Made by a program: the position numbers and the translations under genes. A model generated the notes under the pieces. That model made no database searches. It worked only from the letters and a program-made list of their open reading frames with translations, and had not been told where the DNA came from. 10,347 nucleotides of DNA from Chrysochromulina tobinii (lineage: Eukaryota; Haptophyta; Prymnesiales; Chrysochromulinaceae): contig JWZX01000543.1 of assembly GCA_001275005.1 (NCBI GenBank), forward strand, positions 1 to 10,347, written 5' to 3'. Numbering within the stretch: position 1 is the first letter of the stretch; each line of letters begins with the position of its first letter. Shown piece after piece: positions 1-6,888 of the stretch.

Positions 1-80
1 CCGCCCCCGCCCTCGCCCTCGCCCCCGCCCTCGCCTCTCCCGCCGTCCACCACGCCCTCACCCTCGCCCCTCGCGCCCCC
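1..80 (+). repeat. Pyrimidine-rich CCCTCG/CCCCCG low-complexity tract
   Basis: Degenerate hexamer repeats (CCCTCG, CCCCCG) encode an alternating Pro/Ser stalk in the kinase frame. The tract is probably a slippage-prone linker between extracellular modules. Confidence 0.7.
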
Positions 81-2262
81 CCCTTTGGTGCCGGGAGCGG
101 TCCCGGTGACAACGTACCGGGTGGTGATCGGCTTCGTTGCTGCGGAGCCGATCGAGACCTTTACGAATGCCCGGCTGGCCAGCATCTCGACCTCGGTCGC
201 GGCCGAGTCGGGCATGGACCCCAGCCAAGTCACCACGGTTGCCTATGCCGCGTCTACACGGGTCGAGATCACAATCATCACACCGGATTCGTTCGCGAGT
301 GCCGCCGTCGAGGAAGTCTTGAGCACCTCCGTCTTTGCGGACGCGAACGCGGCGAGCGAGTTCTTTGGCCTCCAGGTGACGAGCGCGCCCACCATCGCCG
401 TGGAGACGGTCACTCGGCTCGTCGCCCCCGAAATCACTGCCGGGGAGTCCGCACAGACCGACAGATCGAGCAAGATCCTGATTATCATCGTCGCCGTCGT
501 CGTCGGTGGAGGCTTTGGCTTGATCGCGATTGGGTGCTGCTGCTGCTTCCGCTACCGTGGCAAGGGCAAGTCCCGGAGCCCGGCTCGCGGCCGTGGGAAG
601 ATTGGCTTCGGTGGAGCCTCGAATGGCAGCTCCTCCCCGCGCGGGCCCTCCACTGAGATGGAGGATTTTCTTTTCCGCAAGGGCGACAAGCCCGTTGTCG
701 CCTCCGAAGGCACCATCGACATCGACAAGAGCTCGGCGTCGGCGAAGACGAGCCATCTGGTGGCGTCGTCGATCGCCTCGGCTACTGCGCGTGGGGCCGC
801 CAGGATAGCGGCGCTCAACGACATGGTCGAGCAGGCAAGCCGCGCGAGAAAGATCAAGCTCATCCCCTGGAATGAGCTCGAGGTGATCCAGAAGCTGGGC
901 GAGGGCACATTGGGCACTGTGCACGCGTGCTCGTTCAAGGCGACGCCTTGCGCGGTCAAGCAGCTGCGTGAGGACAAGGAGTCTTCGGTTCAGCTGCTGG
1001 CCGACATGCTCCGCGAGCACGACGCGATGACGGGCCTGCGCCACCCGAACGTGGTGCTCATGCTCGGCATCGCCACCGACCACGTGCGGCGCGTGGGCAT
1101 CGTGCTCGAGCTGCTCGAGATCTCGCTGCTCGAGCTGCTGCACGGAGTCTCCGAGTACAAGGAGTACCGCACGTGGCGCGCCTCGCTTCTCTCGATCGCG
1201 AGCGACGTGGCCAAGGGTATCGCGTACCTGCACTTCAACAACATGCTCCACCGTGACCTCAAGCCAGGCAACGTACTGCTCTCGGAATCGTGGGTGGCCA
1301 AGGTCGCCGACTTTGGCTCGTCCGCGAACGCCAAGACCTCAGCCACTGGCGACGCGGCGCTCCACGGCACGCCGCCGTACATGGCGCCCGAGGTGGCGCG
1401 TGGCGAGAGCAGCCTGACGGCCGCGCTCGATGTGTGGTCGTTTGGCTGCCTTCTCGTGCACATGGGCACGCGGCGCCCGCCGTACTACGCGCTCAATTGC
1501 AAGCGTGCGATGGACATCGTGTGCGTGGTGCAGCGCGGCGACGTCTCCCCTGTGCAGGTGCTCCTCGACGACTCCGAGCGTCGCGAGTATCGCTGCCCTG
1601 CCAGCATCGTCGCCCTCGCTAACCAGTGCTGCCACAGTGAGCCGACGCAGCGGCCTGACATGCCGGCGGTCGTGGGCGCGCTCGTGTCACCAGCTATCCA
1701 GACCAGCATCCTCAAGGGGGCCAAGGAGACGCGCCCGCTCGTGCGTCTGCAGCGCTCTCGATCTTCTGTTGAGGGCGAAGGGACGTTTGACACATCCAAG
1801 GCCACCTACGACGCCTCCGTGGCCGGAAGCTCTCGAAGCAAGTTCCGGAACCTCTCGATCGGTCAAAGCGCCCGCCTCGCACGCCCGTCAATTGCCAACC
1901 TGGACTCATCAATTGCGAACCTGGACGCTCGCAGTCAGTCGCAGCCCAGCCAGGGGCCGCAGCGCTCTTCCGCGCGCGGCGCTCTCGAGCATGCAACGGA
2001 GTCGGCCTGGTGTGCCCACGAGGGTGCGGAACGCAGACCACTCCCGAGCAAGCGCCGCGCCTCTACCATCGGGTCCACGGCGGCGCACCTGCAGTCGACG
2101 AGTCAGCCCGTGGGCGTGGACGTGCATCAGGCGACCAGCCAGCAGATCACCGCAGGACACGCCTCGTCGCCCGCCGGGAACATGGTGGCGCGTCCGATGC
2201 TGCCACCGTCTATGCGATTGCCACCGCCTATGCGATTGCCACCGCCCGGCCCAATTCCTTGA
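1..2262 (+). CDS. Transmembrane TKL-like protein kinase (5' partial)
   Basis: The frame is open from base 1, so the start lies upstream; residues are counted from base 1 (753 in the window). Residues 1-36 form a Pro/Ser stalk. Residues 37-140 form a compact alpha/beta-looking extracellular domain of unknown function. A hydrophobic segment at 159-182 ends in CCCC followed by FRYR, which suggests one membrane pass with a palmitoylatable basic inner edge. The cytoplasmic kinase domain spans about 290-560. It has a Gly loop GEGTLGTV (300-307), AVK lysine K320, alpha-C glutamate E339, HRDLKPGN (D419, N424), DFG (D437), APE (462-464) and the late conserved arginine R551. All catalytic residues are present, so it is probably active on Ser/Thr or Tyr. 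HRDLKPGN with GTPPYMAPE resembles plant and algal TKL/Raf-like kinases. The Ser/Arg/Pro-rich tail ends in PPPGPIP. The likely role is a plasma-membrane receptor kinase; its ligand is unknown. No intron is needed inside the window. Confidence 0.88.
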   Translation, partial: PPPPSPSPPPSPLPPSTTPSPSPLAPPPLVPGAVPVTTYRVVIGFVAAEPIETFTNARLASISTSVAAESGMDPSQVTTVAYAASTRVEITIITPDSFASAAVEEVLSTSVFADANAASEFFGLQVTSAPTIAVETVTRLVAPEITAGESAQTDRSSKILIIIVAVVVGGGFGLIAIGCCCCFRYRGKGKSRSPARGRGKIGFGGASNGSSSPRGPSTEMEDFLFRKGDKPVVASEGTIDIDKSSASAKTSHLVASSIASATARGAARIAALNDMVEQASRARKIKLIPWNELEVIQKLGEGTLGTVHACSFKATPCAVKQLREDKESSVQLLADMLREHDAMTGLRHPNVVLMLGIATDHVRRVGIVLELLEISLLELLHGVSEYKEYRTWRASLLSIASDVAKGIAYLHFNNMLHRDLKPGNVLLSESWVAKVADFGSSANAKTSATGDAALHGTPPYMAPEVARGESSLTAALDVWSFGCLLVHMGTRRPPYYALNCKRAMDIVCVVQRGDVSPVQVLLDDSERREYRCPASIVALANQCCHSEPTQRPDMPAVVGALVSPAIQTSILKGAKETRPLVRLQRSRSSVEGEGTFDTSKATYDASVAGSSRSKFRNLSIGQSARLARPSIANLDSSIANLDARSQSQPSQGPQRSSARGALEHATESAWCAHEGAERRPLPSKRRASTIGSTAAHLQSTSQPVGVDVHQATSQQITAGHASSPAGNMVARPMLPPSMRLPPPMRLPPPGPIP
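1888..1926 (+). repeat. Short duplication encoding SIANLD twice
   Basis: The coding sequence for SIANLD occurs twice with one extra serine codon between the copies and a single base change (gcc to gcg). It lies in the disordered C-terminal tail of the kinase and looks like a recent small tandem duplication. Confidence 0.6.
2201..2247 (+). repeat. 18-bp tandem repeat at the kinase C-terminus
   Basis: About 2.6 copies of an 18-bp unit (tgccaccgcctatgcgat-like) encode RLPPPM repeats just before the kinase stop codon at 2260-2262. The repeat is open in more than one frame. A unit change that is not a multiple of three bases would move the end of the kinase into the downstream acidic frame. Confidence 0.7.
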
Positions 2263-2351
2263 ACGACGATGGGGAGGACACCAACCTCGACGACATCGAC
2301 GACGACGACGACGCTGTGCGGCCCACCGTGGCCACGGGCCCACCACCCGAA

Positions 2352-2735
2352 ATGATTCGCGTCCTCTCCGGACTCGACGACCGGCTCGCCGGCGCGCTCC
2401 GCGCCGGCGACATCAAGCTGCTGCGTCTCTCGTGGCTGCGACGGCTGCGGCGGCTGCTGCGGCAGCCAAACGAGAGGAGGTTGAAGCGGCGGCAGGAACT
2501 CGAGACGCTATTCCTCGCATCGGGGAAAAAGTCGCCCTTCCTCTCGGCTGAGGATGCCGTCGCGCTGCTCCGGCGCGGCAACCGCGGCGTGGGCGCGCCC
2601 ACCCACGGCTGGCTGTCACCCGGCGAGTACGTGATGCTCGCCATCCTCGAGGAGCACCCGCACATCGAGGGCGTCTTCCGGGACTACGCCTCGCTCTTCC
2701 ATCGATGGCCAAGGAACGCTCGCACAGCAAGTTGA
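2352..2735 (+). CDS. Truncated algal GWLSPG/HPHIEGVF-type domain protein
   Basis: A 127-residue reading from ATG 2352. The frame is open further upstream through an Asp-rich stretch (about 2262-2325), so the true start is unsure. Recognisable pieces are LDDRLAGALRAGDIKLL (residues 8-24), a basic RRLKRRQELE segment, KSPFLSAEDAVALLRRGNR, GWLSPG, and EHPHIEGVFRDYASLF near the end. From memory of haptophyte predicted proteins, this pattern belongs to a widespread uncharacterised algal domain. Full versions normally continue with a further conserved block after the DYASL motif. Here the frame stops at 2733-2735, so the domain is cut short. It could be a pseudogene, an exon whose partner is not obvious, or a C-terminal extension of the kinase after a frameshift. 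No function is assigned. Confidence 0.45.
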   Translation: MIRVLSGLDDRLAGALRAGDIKLLRLSWLRRLRRLLRQPNERRLKRRQELETLFLASGKKSPFLSAEDAVALLRRGNRGVGAPTHGWLSPGEYVMLAILEEHPHIEGVFRDYASLFHRWPRNARTAS

Positions 2736-3296
2736 TTACCTGCTGACGGAGCTGGGCGTGCTCCGAGGCATTCGTGCCGCCGCCGCCCCCCAGCCCCGCT
2801 GTATGCGACCGTCGGGGGGGCCGAACATCGGGGGGGGCGAACAAAGAGGGACAACGTGGCAGACCAGGATGTGTGAACCAAGTGGCAGTTATACAATACG
2901 GTGTAAATCCAGAAAGAATACCTCCCCAACTCCACGTGTATGCGAGTCGAACCAGACACTCCTACAAAAAAGTTTACAAAGCTGTACATCACCACGTCAG
3001 TCCACCCACCCCCCACCAGCTCAAACTCGTCATAAGAAATCCAATTAAAACCATGAAACACCCCCCATGCCCACCACCCACACACAAGACACTATCATGT
3101 ACGTTACCACCCTTCCCCACAGGGGGAGAGTGGGACCACCCCCCCTAAGGGAGTGGCCACGACGTTCAACACCGCCACAACAAAGGAAACGAAACCTCCC
3201 AACCCACCCCCGTCGGGAAAGCGGGGTTCGAGGTGTGGGTTCTTACTAAGGGGGGTCTAGTTAGTGTGCAACACTGCAGACTGTACCGTACCGTAG
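2736..3296. other. Gene-poor, A/T-richer interval
   Basis: I see no convincing gene here. The first 70 bases could continue a peptide in the frame of base 2701 (TLAQQVDYLLTELGVL), possibly the shifted remains of the preceding ORF. G-runs near 2813-2838 are followed by sequence clearly richer in A and T than the coding regions, with runs of C and CA. It looks like 3' UTR or intergenic DNA. A TGTAA motif lies near 2900, but its use as a polyadenylation signal in this organism is unknown. Confidence 0.5.
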
Positions 3297-3705
3297 TACA
3301 CGCCCATCGCGTTCGGGTTGACGTCGGCGCTGCGTGCCGGTGAGATCGCCTCAGGATTGCCTCATGGCACCTTTGACGTCGCGCGCCATCCTTCACGTGC
3401 CGACCTCACTTTTGAGTACGATAGCTCTTGTGCCCCGATCTCCGCGAAGATTATGATCGTCAGCTCTAAAGCTCGCGGGATCGAGGCTAGACGCAAAGTG
3501 CCTGTGACTCTGCCGATGCGCATCACAGTACATGGGCAGAGGCCTGCCTATGAAGGACCTCTTCGACGTGGAGCTCGCGATGTCGGCCAAGGAGCAGTCC
3601 GTCGAGCTCCAGAAGAAGGGTCTCTCGCCCGGTAAACCGCTGCCGCTCTCGGAGCTCGTGATGAGTGAGACTGACCCACCTCCCCCTGTGGTGAAGGAGA
3701 GATAG
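3297..3705 (+). pseudogene. Frameshifted or split ORF pair of unknown function
   Basis: Two plus-strand frames look protein-like in succession. The first (from 3297, third frame) reads GTFDVARHPSRADLTFEY and then SAKIMIVSSKARG. The second (first frame, ATG at 3532, stop TAG 3703-3705, 57 residues) reads MGRGLPMKDLFDVELAMSAK and then EQSVELQKKGLSPGKP. A single indel near 3525, or a short intron, would join them as ...LPMRI/SQYMGRG.... I do not recognise a family. The second piece has balanced composition and an ordinary charge pattern, unlike the shadow frames around it. It may be the end of a decayed gene, since the inverted repeat begins five bases after its stop. Confidence 0.3.
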
Positions 3706-3710
3706 AGGCG

Positions 3711-3774
3711 TTGTCGCGGCCTTATCGAAGCCATCTCGTGACGCGCGGCGTCGTTGCGACCTTAACGAAGCCAA
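3711..3774 (+). repeat. Left arm of a 64-bp inverted repeat
   Basis: The reverse complement of this segment matches 3912-3975 at 62 of 64 positions by direct comparison; the mismatches are one internal base and one near the end. A 137-bp unique spacer separates the arms. A short extra inverted copy (cggccttatcga) recurs at 3780-3791. The structure would fold into a long hairpin. Confidence 0.9.
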
Positions 3775-3910
3775 CCTTACCGGCCTTATCGACGTATCAG
3801 AGTCCAGCCACAACACGCCTGCAAGGCACTTCAATCCGTACAGTAGACGGCCGTGGCTCGGCTTTACCCGCACCTGACGAACCTGAGATCCGCGCCACGA
3901 TCTGTTGTAG

Positions 3911-4044
3911 ATTGGCTTCGTTAAGGTCGCAACGACGCCACGCGTCACGAGATGGCTTCGATAAGGCCGCGACGACGCCACGCGTCACGGTCTGTAGTAG
4001 ATTGGCTTCGATAAGGTCGCAACGACGCCTCGCGTCACAAGATA
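3911..4044 (+). repeat. Right arm and tandem sub-repeats of the foldback element
   Basis: Three direct copies of a roughly 40-bp unit (core TGGCTTCGATAAGG, then CGACGCCACGCGTCACG) start at 3911, 3951 and 4001. Copies one and three match at 38 of 41 positions and share the same 10-bp leader (tctgttgtag at 3901, tctgtagtag at 3991). This gives a 90-bp higher-order period. The first two copies form the right arm of the 64-bp inverted repeat. This looks like a non-autonomous foldback or MITE-like repeat. No transposase is visible nearby, and no target-site duplication could be assigned. Confidence 0.85.
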
Positions 4045-4312
4045 GATGCAAGAGGAGCCCATGCGAGGCACTCGACGCTTCAGTCTGTTACTGCTACTAC
4101 TACGACTCAGACCCAACCGCGCATGGTCCAGTCTTTGCCGCGTACATCCCATGGAGGAGTCACTGGCACCGCTGGTCGCGATCTTGCGAGCCAATCTGTC
4201 CCGCTTTACGGTCTCGACTCTCGTATGCCACCATCGGCGGCTCACATAGTGCCGGTACCAATCGACGGCCCGCGCGGCCAGATCACCCTGGGCGGCAAAC
4301 GCGCCCGCGCCG
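4045..4312. other. Unassigned interval between the foldback repeat and the RT relic
   Basis: Several frames are open on both strands, but none gives a recognisable domain. The DNA may belong to the same degraded element as the neighbouring reverse-transcriptase relic. Confidence 0.4.
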
Positions 4313-4504
4313 TTAGCCCCCTTGCCGGGACCGACGCCAGCTGTCGTCCGCCACCGGCACGTGCCAGAACCCGTCGCGGATGTCGTACTTAGCGAAGTGG
4401 GACCCTGGCTTGATGTTCGCCTGAACATCCCAGACGCTGGGCAACGAGAAGGCCGCCGTAGGCTGCGGCGGATGCTCCGTGCGCGGCAAGCCGCGCAGAT
4501 GCCT
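4313..4504 (-). pseudogene. Reverse transcriptase relic (motif A region)
   Basis: On the minus strand, a 63-codon frame between a TGA (4505-4507) and a TAA (4313-4315) contains LPSVWDVQANIKPGSH followed by FAKYDIRDGFWHVPVADD (coding 4444-4340). This matches the start of the polymerase palm of LTR- or DIRS-type retrotransposon reverse transcriptases. There, a turn of the form (F/Y)xKxDxxDGFxxxPV carries the first catalytic aspartate (motif A). Homology appears to end at about 4340, and no YxDD motif, RNase H or integrase can be seen. It has no start codon and is a degraded fragment. The family assignment rests on the motif alone. Confidence 0.6.
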
Positions 4505-4897
4505 TCAGGATAGCGTCAACCGTGGCACCAGCGTGCGCCACCACCCTCATCCTCGTACGACAGCGAGAAGCCGCTTCTCATCACGCAGTGGCAGCGAGTG
4601 GACCGTCGGGGCGGCGCCGGCGCGCTCGCGGTGCCCGCCTGGCCCTCCATGGGCCGGCCTGGCGCGAGGGCGCGCAGCGGAGAGGGCGTGTGCGAGAGCG
4701 CATTTTTTCGGTGGGTTTGCAAGGGCGTGGGGTGGGCCTTTAAACCGACTCGCCTGTGGAAACTCGTGCTCGTTTTCCGAAAAATTTTCAGCACCCTATT
4801 GAAAACGCCTTATAAGGCAGCTTCCAAATTAGTAAATAACTTCACAGAACAAAAATCAGCGATCCACACATGTACACAGTGCTCGCACACCCATTTT
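4505..4897. other. Non-coding interval 3' of the LRR gene
   Basis: A GC-rich half (to about 4700) gives way to an A/T-richer half containing a 12-bp palindrome GCCTTATAAGGC at 4807-4818. The A/T-rich part directly follows the stop of the minus-strand LRR gene, so it probably contains that gene's 3' UTR and cleavage site. No gene is seen. Confidence 0.45.
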
Positions 4898-6736
4898 CTA
4901 AAACTCCAACACAAATCCACCCCGGTCCTTCACCGCGTTGACCTTCAGCGCCTCCGCGATCGCCTTGGCACCCTCATCCCCGATGCTGTTCTGCCAGAGG
5001 ATGAGCGTGGTCAGGACCGCGTTGACCTTCAGCGCCTCCGCGATCGCCTTGGCACCGTCGTCGCCGATGGAGTTGTAGCTCAACTCCAGGTTGGTCAGGA
5101 CCGCGTTGACCTTCAGCGCCTCTGCGATCGCCTTGGCACCGTCGTCGCCGATCTTGTTACGATAGAGGGACAGCTTGGTCAAGACCGCGTTGACCTTCAG
5201 CGCCTCCGCGATTGCCTTGGCACCCTCAACCCCGATGTCGTTGCCTCTGAAGTCGAGAGTGGTCATCACCGCCGTGACCTTCAGCGCCTCCGCGATCGCG
5301 ATGGCACCCTCACCCCCGATGTTGTTGCCTCCGAGGTTGAGGGTGGTCATCACCGCGTTGACCATCAGCGCCTCCGCGATTGCCATGGCACCCTCATCCC
5401 CGATGCCGTTGATCATGAGGAAGAGGGTGGTCAGGACCGCCATGAACTGCAGGTCAGACGCGATCAGGATGGCGTCGGCGGGTTGTAGGCCCTGAAACGA
5501 GAAGTCGGCCGCCGTCTGGTCGCGCGTCATGCCCGAGAGCATGATTCCCTTCTCAGCGCCCATCTTGGCGAGCTTCTTGGCTGACTCAACGTCGAACCTG
5601 TTTTTGAGCAAGTTGCAGCTCTTGAGCACCGACGTGGCAGGAATGAGAGAGGCGACAAGCATGGCCGCAGGCACGTGGAGCCCTCTATCGGACAAGTTGA
5701 GCACCTCGACGCTGTCCTCGCGCAGTTCCTGCACCGGAATGCCGCAAATGACTCCTAAGCCCGCACAGGCAACGGCTGCGATCGTCAGCCTCAACGGTGG
5801 CTCTCCCTCGCCTGAGATGCAGCTGTTGAGAGCATACTTAGCAGCACCATGTAGCAAGGAAGGGCGGTGCCAATCGCCCATCCCGCATTGCAGATCCGCG
5901 GCCCGAACGGCGGCCACGTCCACCACATAGCCGTAGCCATGGAGGCGCGCAAGCCCAGGCAGCATCCGCCCCGCTAGGGCCGCGTCCCCGGGCCGGCCGG
6001 CCTCGATGAGCTGCTCCACGTCAAGGTCGGTGATCTCATCCAGACGTGTGGGTACTGGCTGCCCGTCGCGGCGGCACAGGCGCGAGCAGAGGACACGTTG
6101 CGCCAGCGCCCGCCAAGATCGAGTCACGCCCTTGAGCTCGGCCAACGTGGCCACGTCCACCAGGCCCAGAGCAGCCTCCATGGCGTCCGCCGAGAACGAG
6201 GGCTGCTGCAGCGGCTCGGGCGGTAACGTGGAGCTGGCCGGCTGCTGCGGCGCCTCAACGCCTTCCGGTACAAATGCCGGCTCGACGTGTGGCGGCGCGT
6301 GCTCCTCCGCGCTGTCAAAGTCACCACCCGCGCCGACGAGCGCGCAGAGTTCAGGAGCACGCTTGCCGTTGAGTTGGGAGGCGATCGCACGCTGGATGTG
6401 CTTGAGCGCGATGGGGGCGTCGATATAGAGGGCGTCCTCGATGAGCTGGAAGAGCTGGAAGAGCGAAGGCTCGTCAGAGCTCGGCCACGTGTAGTCTGGG
6501 TCATTCAGCTTGCACACCATCTGAAGCGTCGAGGCCGTGATCGTGGGCATGGGATAGATGCCATCCTCGGAGGTGGCGAGATCCATCAGATCCTTCAAGG
6601 TGCCCATGAGTCGGGCTGCATCGCGCAATAACGTGACCTCCTCTCCGTCTCGCGCTCGCACGCGTATTTGCTCCTCGCGTTTGGCCTTCTTCGCCGTGGG
6701 CGCCACCACCTGCTCCTCGATCGACGTCGCACGCAT
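4898..6736 (-). CDS. SKP1-like / F-box-like / leucine-rich repeat protein
   Basis: An intronless 612-residue protein. A lysine-rich NLS-like patch, KKAKR, lies at 16-20. Residues 24-134 match the SKP1/POZ pattern: IRVRARDGEEVTLL, then an acidic loop and MPTITASTLQMV, then LFQLFQLIEDALYIDAPIAL and ASQLNGKRAPEL, which align with SKP1's LFELILAANYLDIKGLLD and IKGKTPEE region. A Pro/Glu linker (140-182) leads to an F-box-like pair of helices at 186-221 (VDVATLAELKGVTRSWRALA). Residues 225-340 are unrecognised. LRRs begin near 342 (VEVLNLSDRGL) and become regular 28-residue RNI/NLRC3-type units (IGDEGAKAIAEALKVNAVLT) from about 432 to 602. The last unit breaks into KDRGGFVLEF before the stop. SKP1 and F-box LRR proteins normally meet as separate subunits of an SCF ubiquitin ligase, so a substrate-receptor role is inferred. 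The start is the first ATG of the frame, 152 bp from the divergent gene. Confidence 0.85.
   Translation of the reverse strand: MRATSIEEQVVAPTAKKAKREEQIRVRARDGEEVTLLRDAARLMGTLKDLMDLATSEDGIYPMPTITASTLQMVCKLNDPDYTWPSSDEPSLFQLFQLIEDALYIDAPIALKHIQRAIASQLNGKRAPELCALVGAGGDFDSAEEHAPPHVEPAFVPEGVEAPQQPASSTLPPEPLQQPSFSADAMEAALGLVDVATLAELKGVTRSWRALAQRVLCSRLCRRDGQPVPTRLDEITDLDVEQLIEAGRPGDAALAGRMLPGLARLHGYGYVVDVAAVRAADLQCGMGDWHRPSLLHGAAKYALNSCISGEGEPPLRLTIAAVACAGLGVICGIPVQELREDSVEVLNLSDRGLHVPAAMLVASLIPATSVLKSCNLLKNRFDVESAKKLAKMGAEKGIMLSGMTRDQTAADFSFQGLQPADAILIASDLQFMAVLTTLFLMINGIGDEGAMAIAEALMVNAVMTTLNLGGNNIGGEGAIAIAEALKVTAVMTTLDFRGNDIGVEGAKAIAEALKVNAVLTKLSLYRNKIGDDGAKAIAEALKVNAVLTNLELSYNSIGDDGAKAIAEALKVNAVLTTLILWQNSIGDEGAKAIAEALKVNAVKDRGGFVLEF
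4937..5440 (-). repeat. Six 84-bp tandem units encoding the LRR array
   Basis: The conserved block gttgaccttcagcgcctc (plus-strand view) recurs at 4937, 5021, 5105, 5189, 5273 and 5357, exactly 84 bp apart, with a few substitutions per copy. Each unit encodes one 28-residue leucine-rich repeat. The solvent-exposed positions (LILWQN, LELSYN, LSLYRN, LDFRGN, LNLGGN) vary more than the framework. Confidence 0.92.
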
Positions 6737-6888
6737 TCCTGCTTCGGTGTGCGCAAAAAAGGCTAGTTGGAGTCAATCAACTAATTAGCAAGCAATCAAG
6801 GTGTTGGTGCCTTCTCTTCCGTAACGGCGCACAGCCGTTTCACAGCCGTTTCACAGCTCAGAACTGCGAAAGACCGGTTAGTCCATCC
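6737..6888. promoter_or_regulatory. Divergent intergenic region between the LRR and esterase genes
   Basis: These 152 bp separate two start codons that point apart, so both 5' UTRs and core promoters must fit here unless the promoters extend into the genes. The middle is A/T-rich (around 6765-6800). No canonical TATA box is evident. The ATG at 6889 sits in ATCCATGG, a favourable initiation context. Confidence 0.55.
6830..6857 (+). repeat. 11-bp direct repeat upstream of the esterase start
   Basis: cacagccgttt occurs twice back to back (6830-6840, 6841-6851), followed by a partial third copy (cacag). It lies 40-60 bp before the esterase ATG and could be a regulatory site or a simple slippage duplication. 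Confidence 0.6.

Noticed and set aside
58-1251. A 397-codon open frame antisense to the kinase
   Set aside because: It is rich in Arg, His, Asp and Ala with no domain, and it mirrors a well-supported kinase frame. This is typical of an antisense shadow in GC-rich coding DNA.
1430-2551. A 373-codon plus-strand frame overlapping the kinase tail
   Set aside because: It is Arg/Ser-rich with no motif, and it overlaps kinase catalytic-domain sequence that is clearly under constraint in the other frame.
2684-3085. A minus-strand ORF with hydrophobic, membrane-like stretches
   Set aside because: The aromatic and hydrophobic residues follow from the A/T-rich, CA-rich composition. There is no family motif and no clear start context.
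3221-3240. A ggttcgag box resembling the T-arm of a tRNA
   Set aside because: The flanking bases do not pair as a T-stem, and no D-arm or anticodon arm can be laid out upstream.
4807-4818. The 12-bp palindrome GCCTTATAAGGC
   Set aside because: It contains TATAA, but no gene starts nearby on either strand in a fitting position, and short palindromes occur by chance.
4937-5440. Regular repeats that could be mistaken for a CRISPR array
   Set aside because: The 84-bp period equals 28 codons and encodes leucine-rich repeats throughout; there are no unique spacers.
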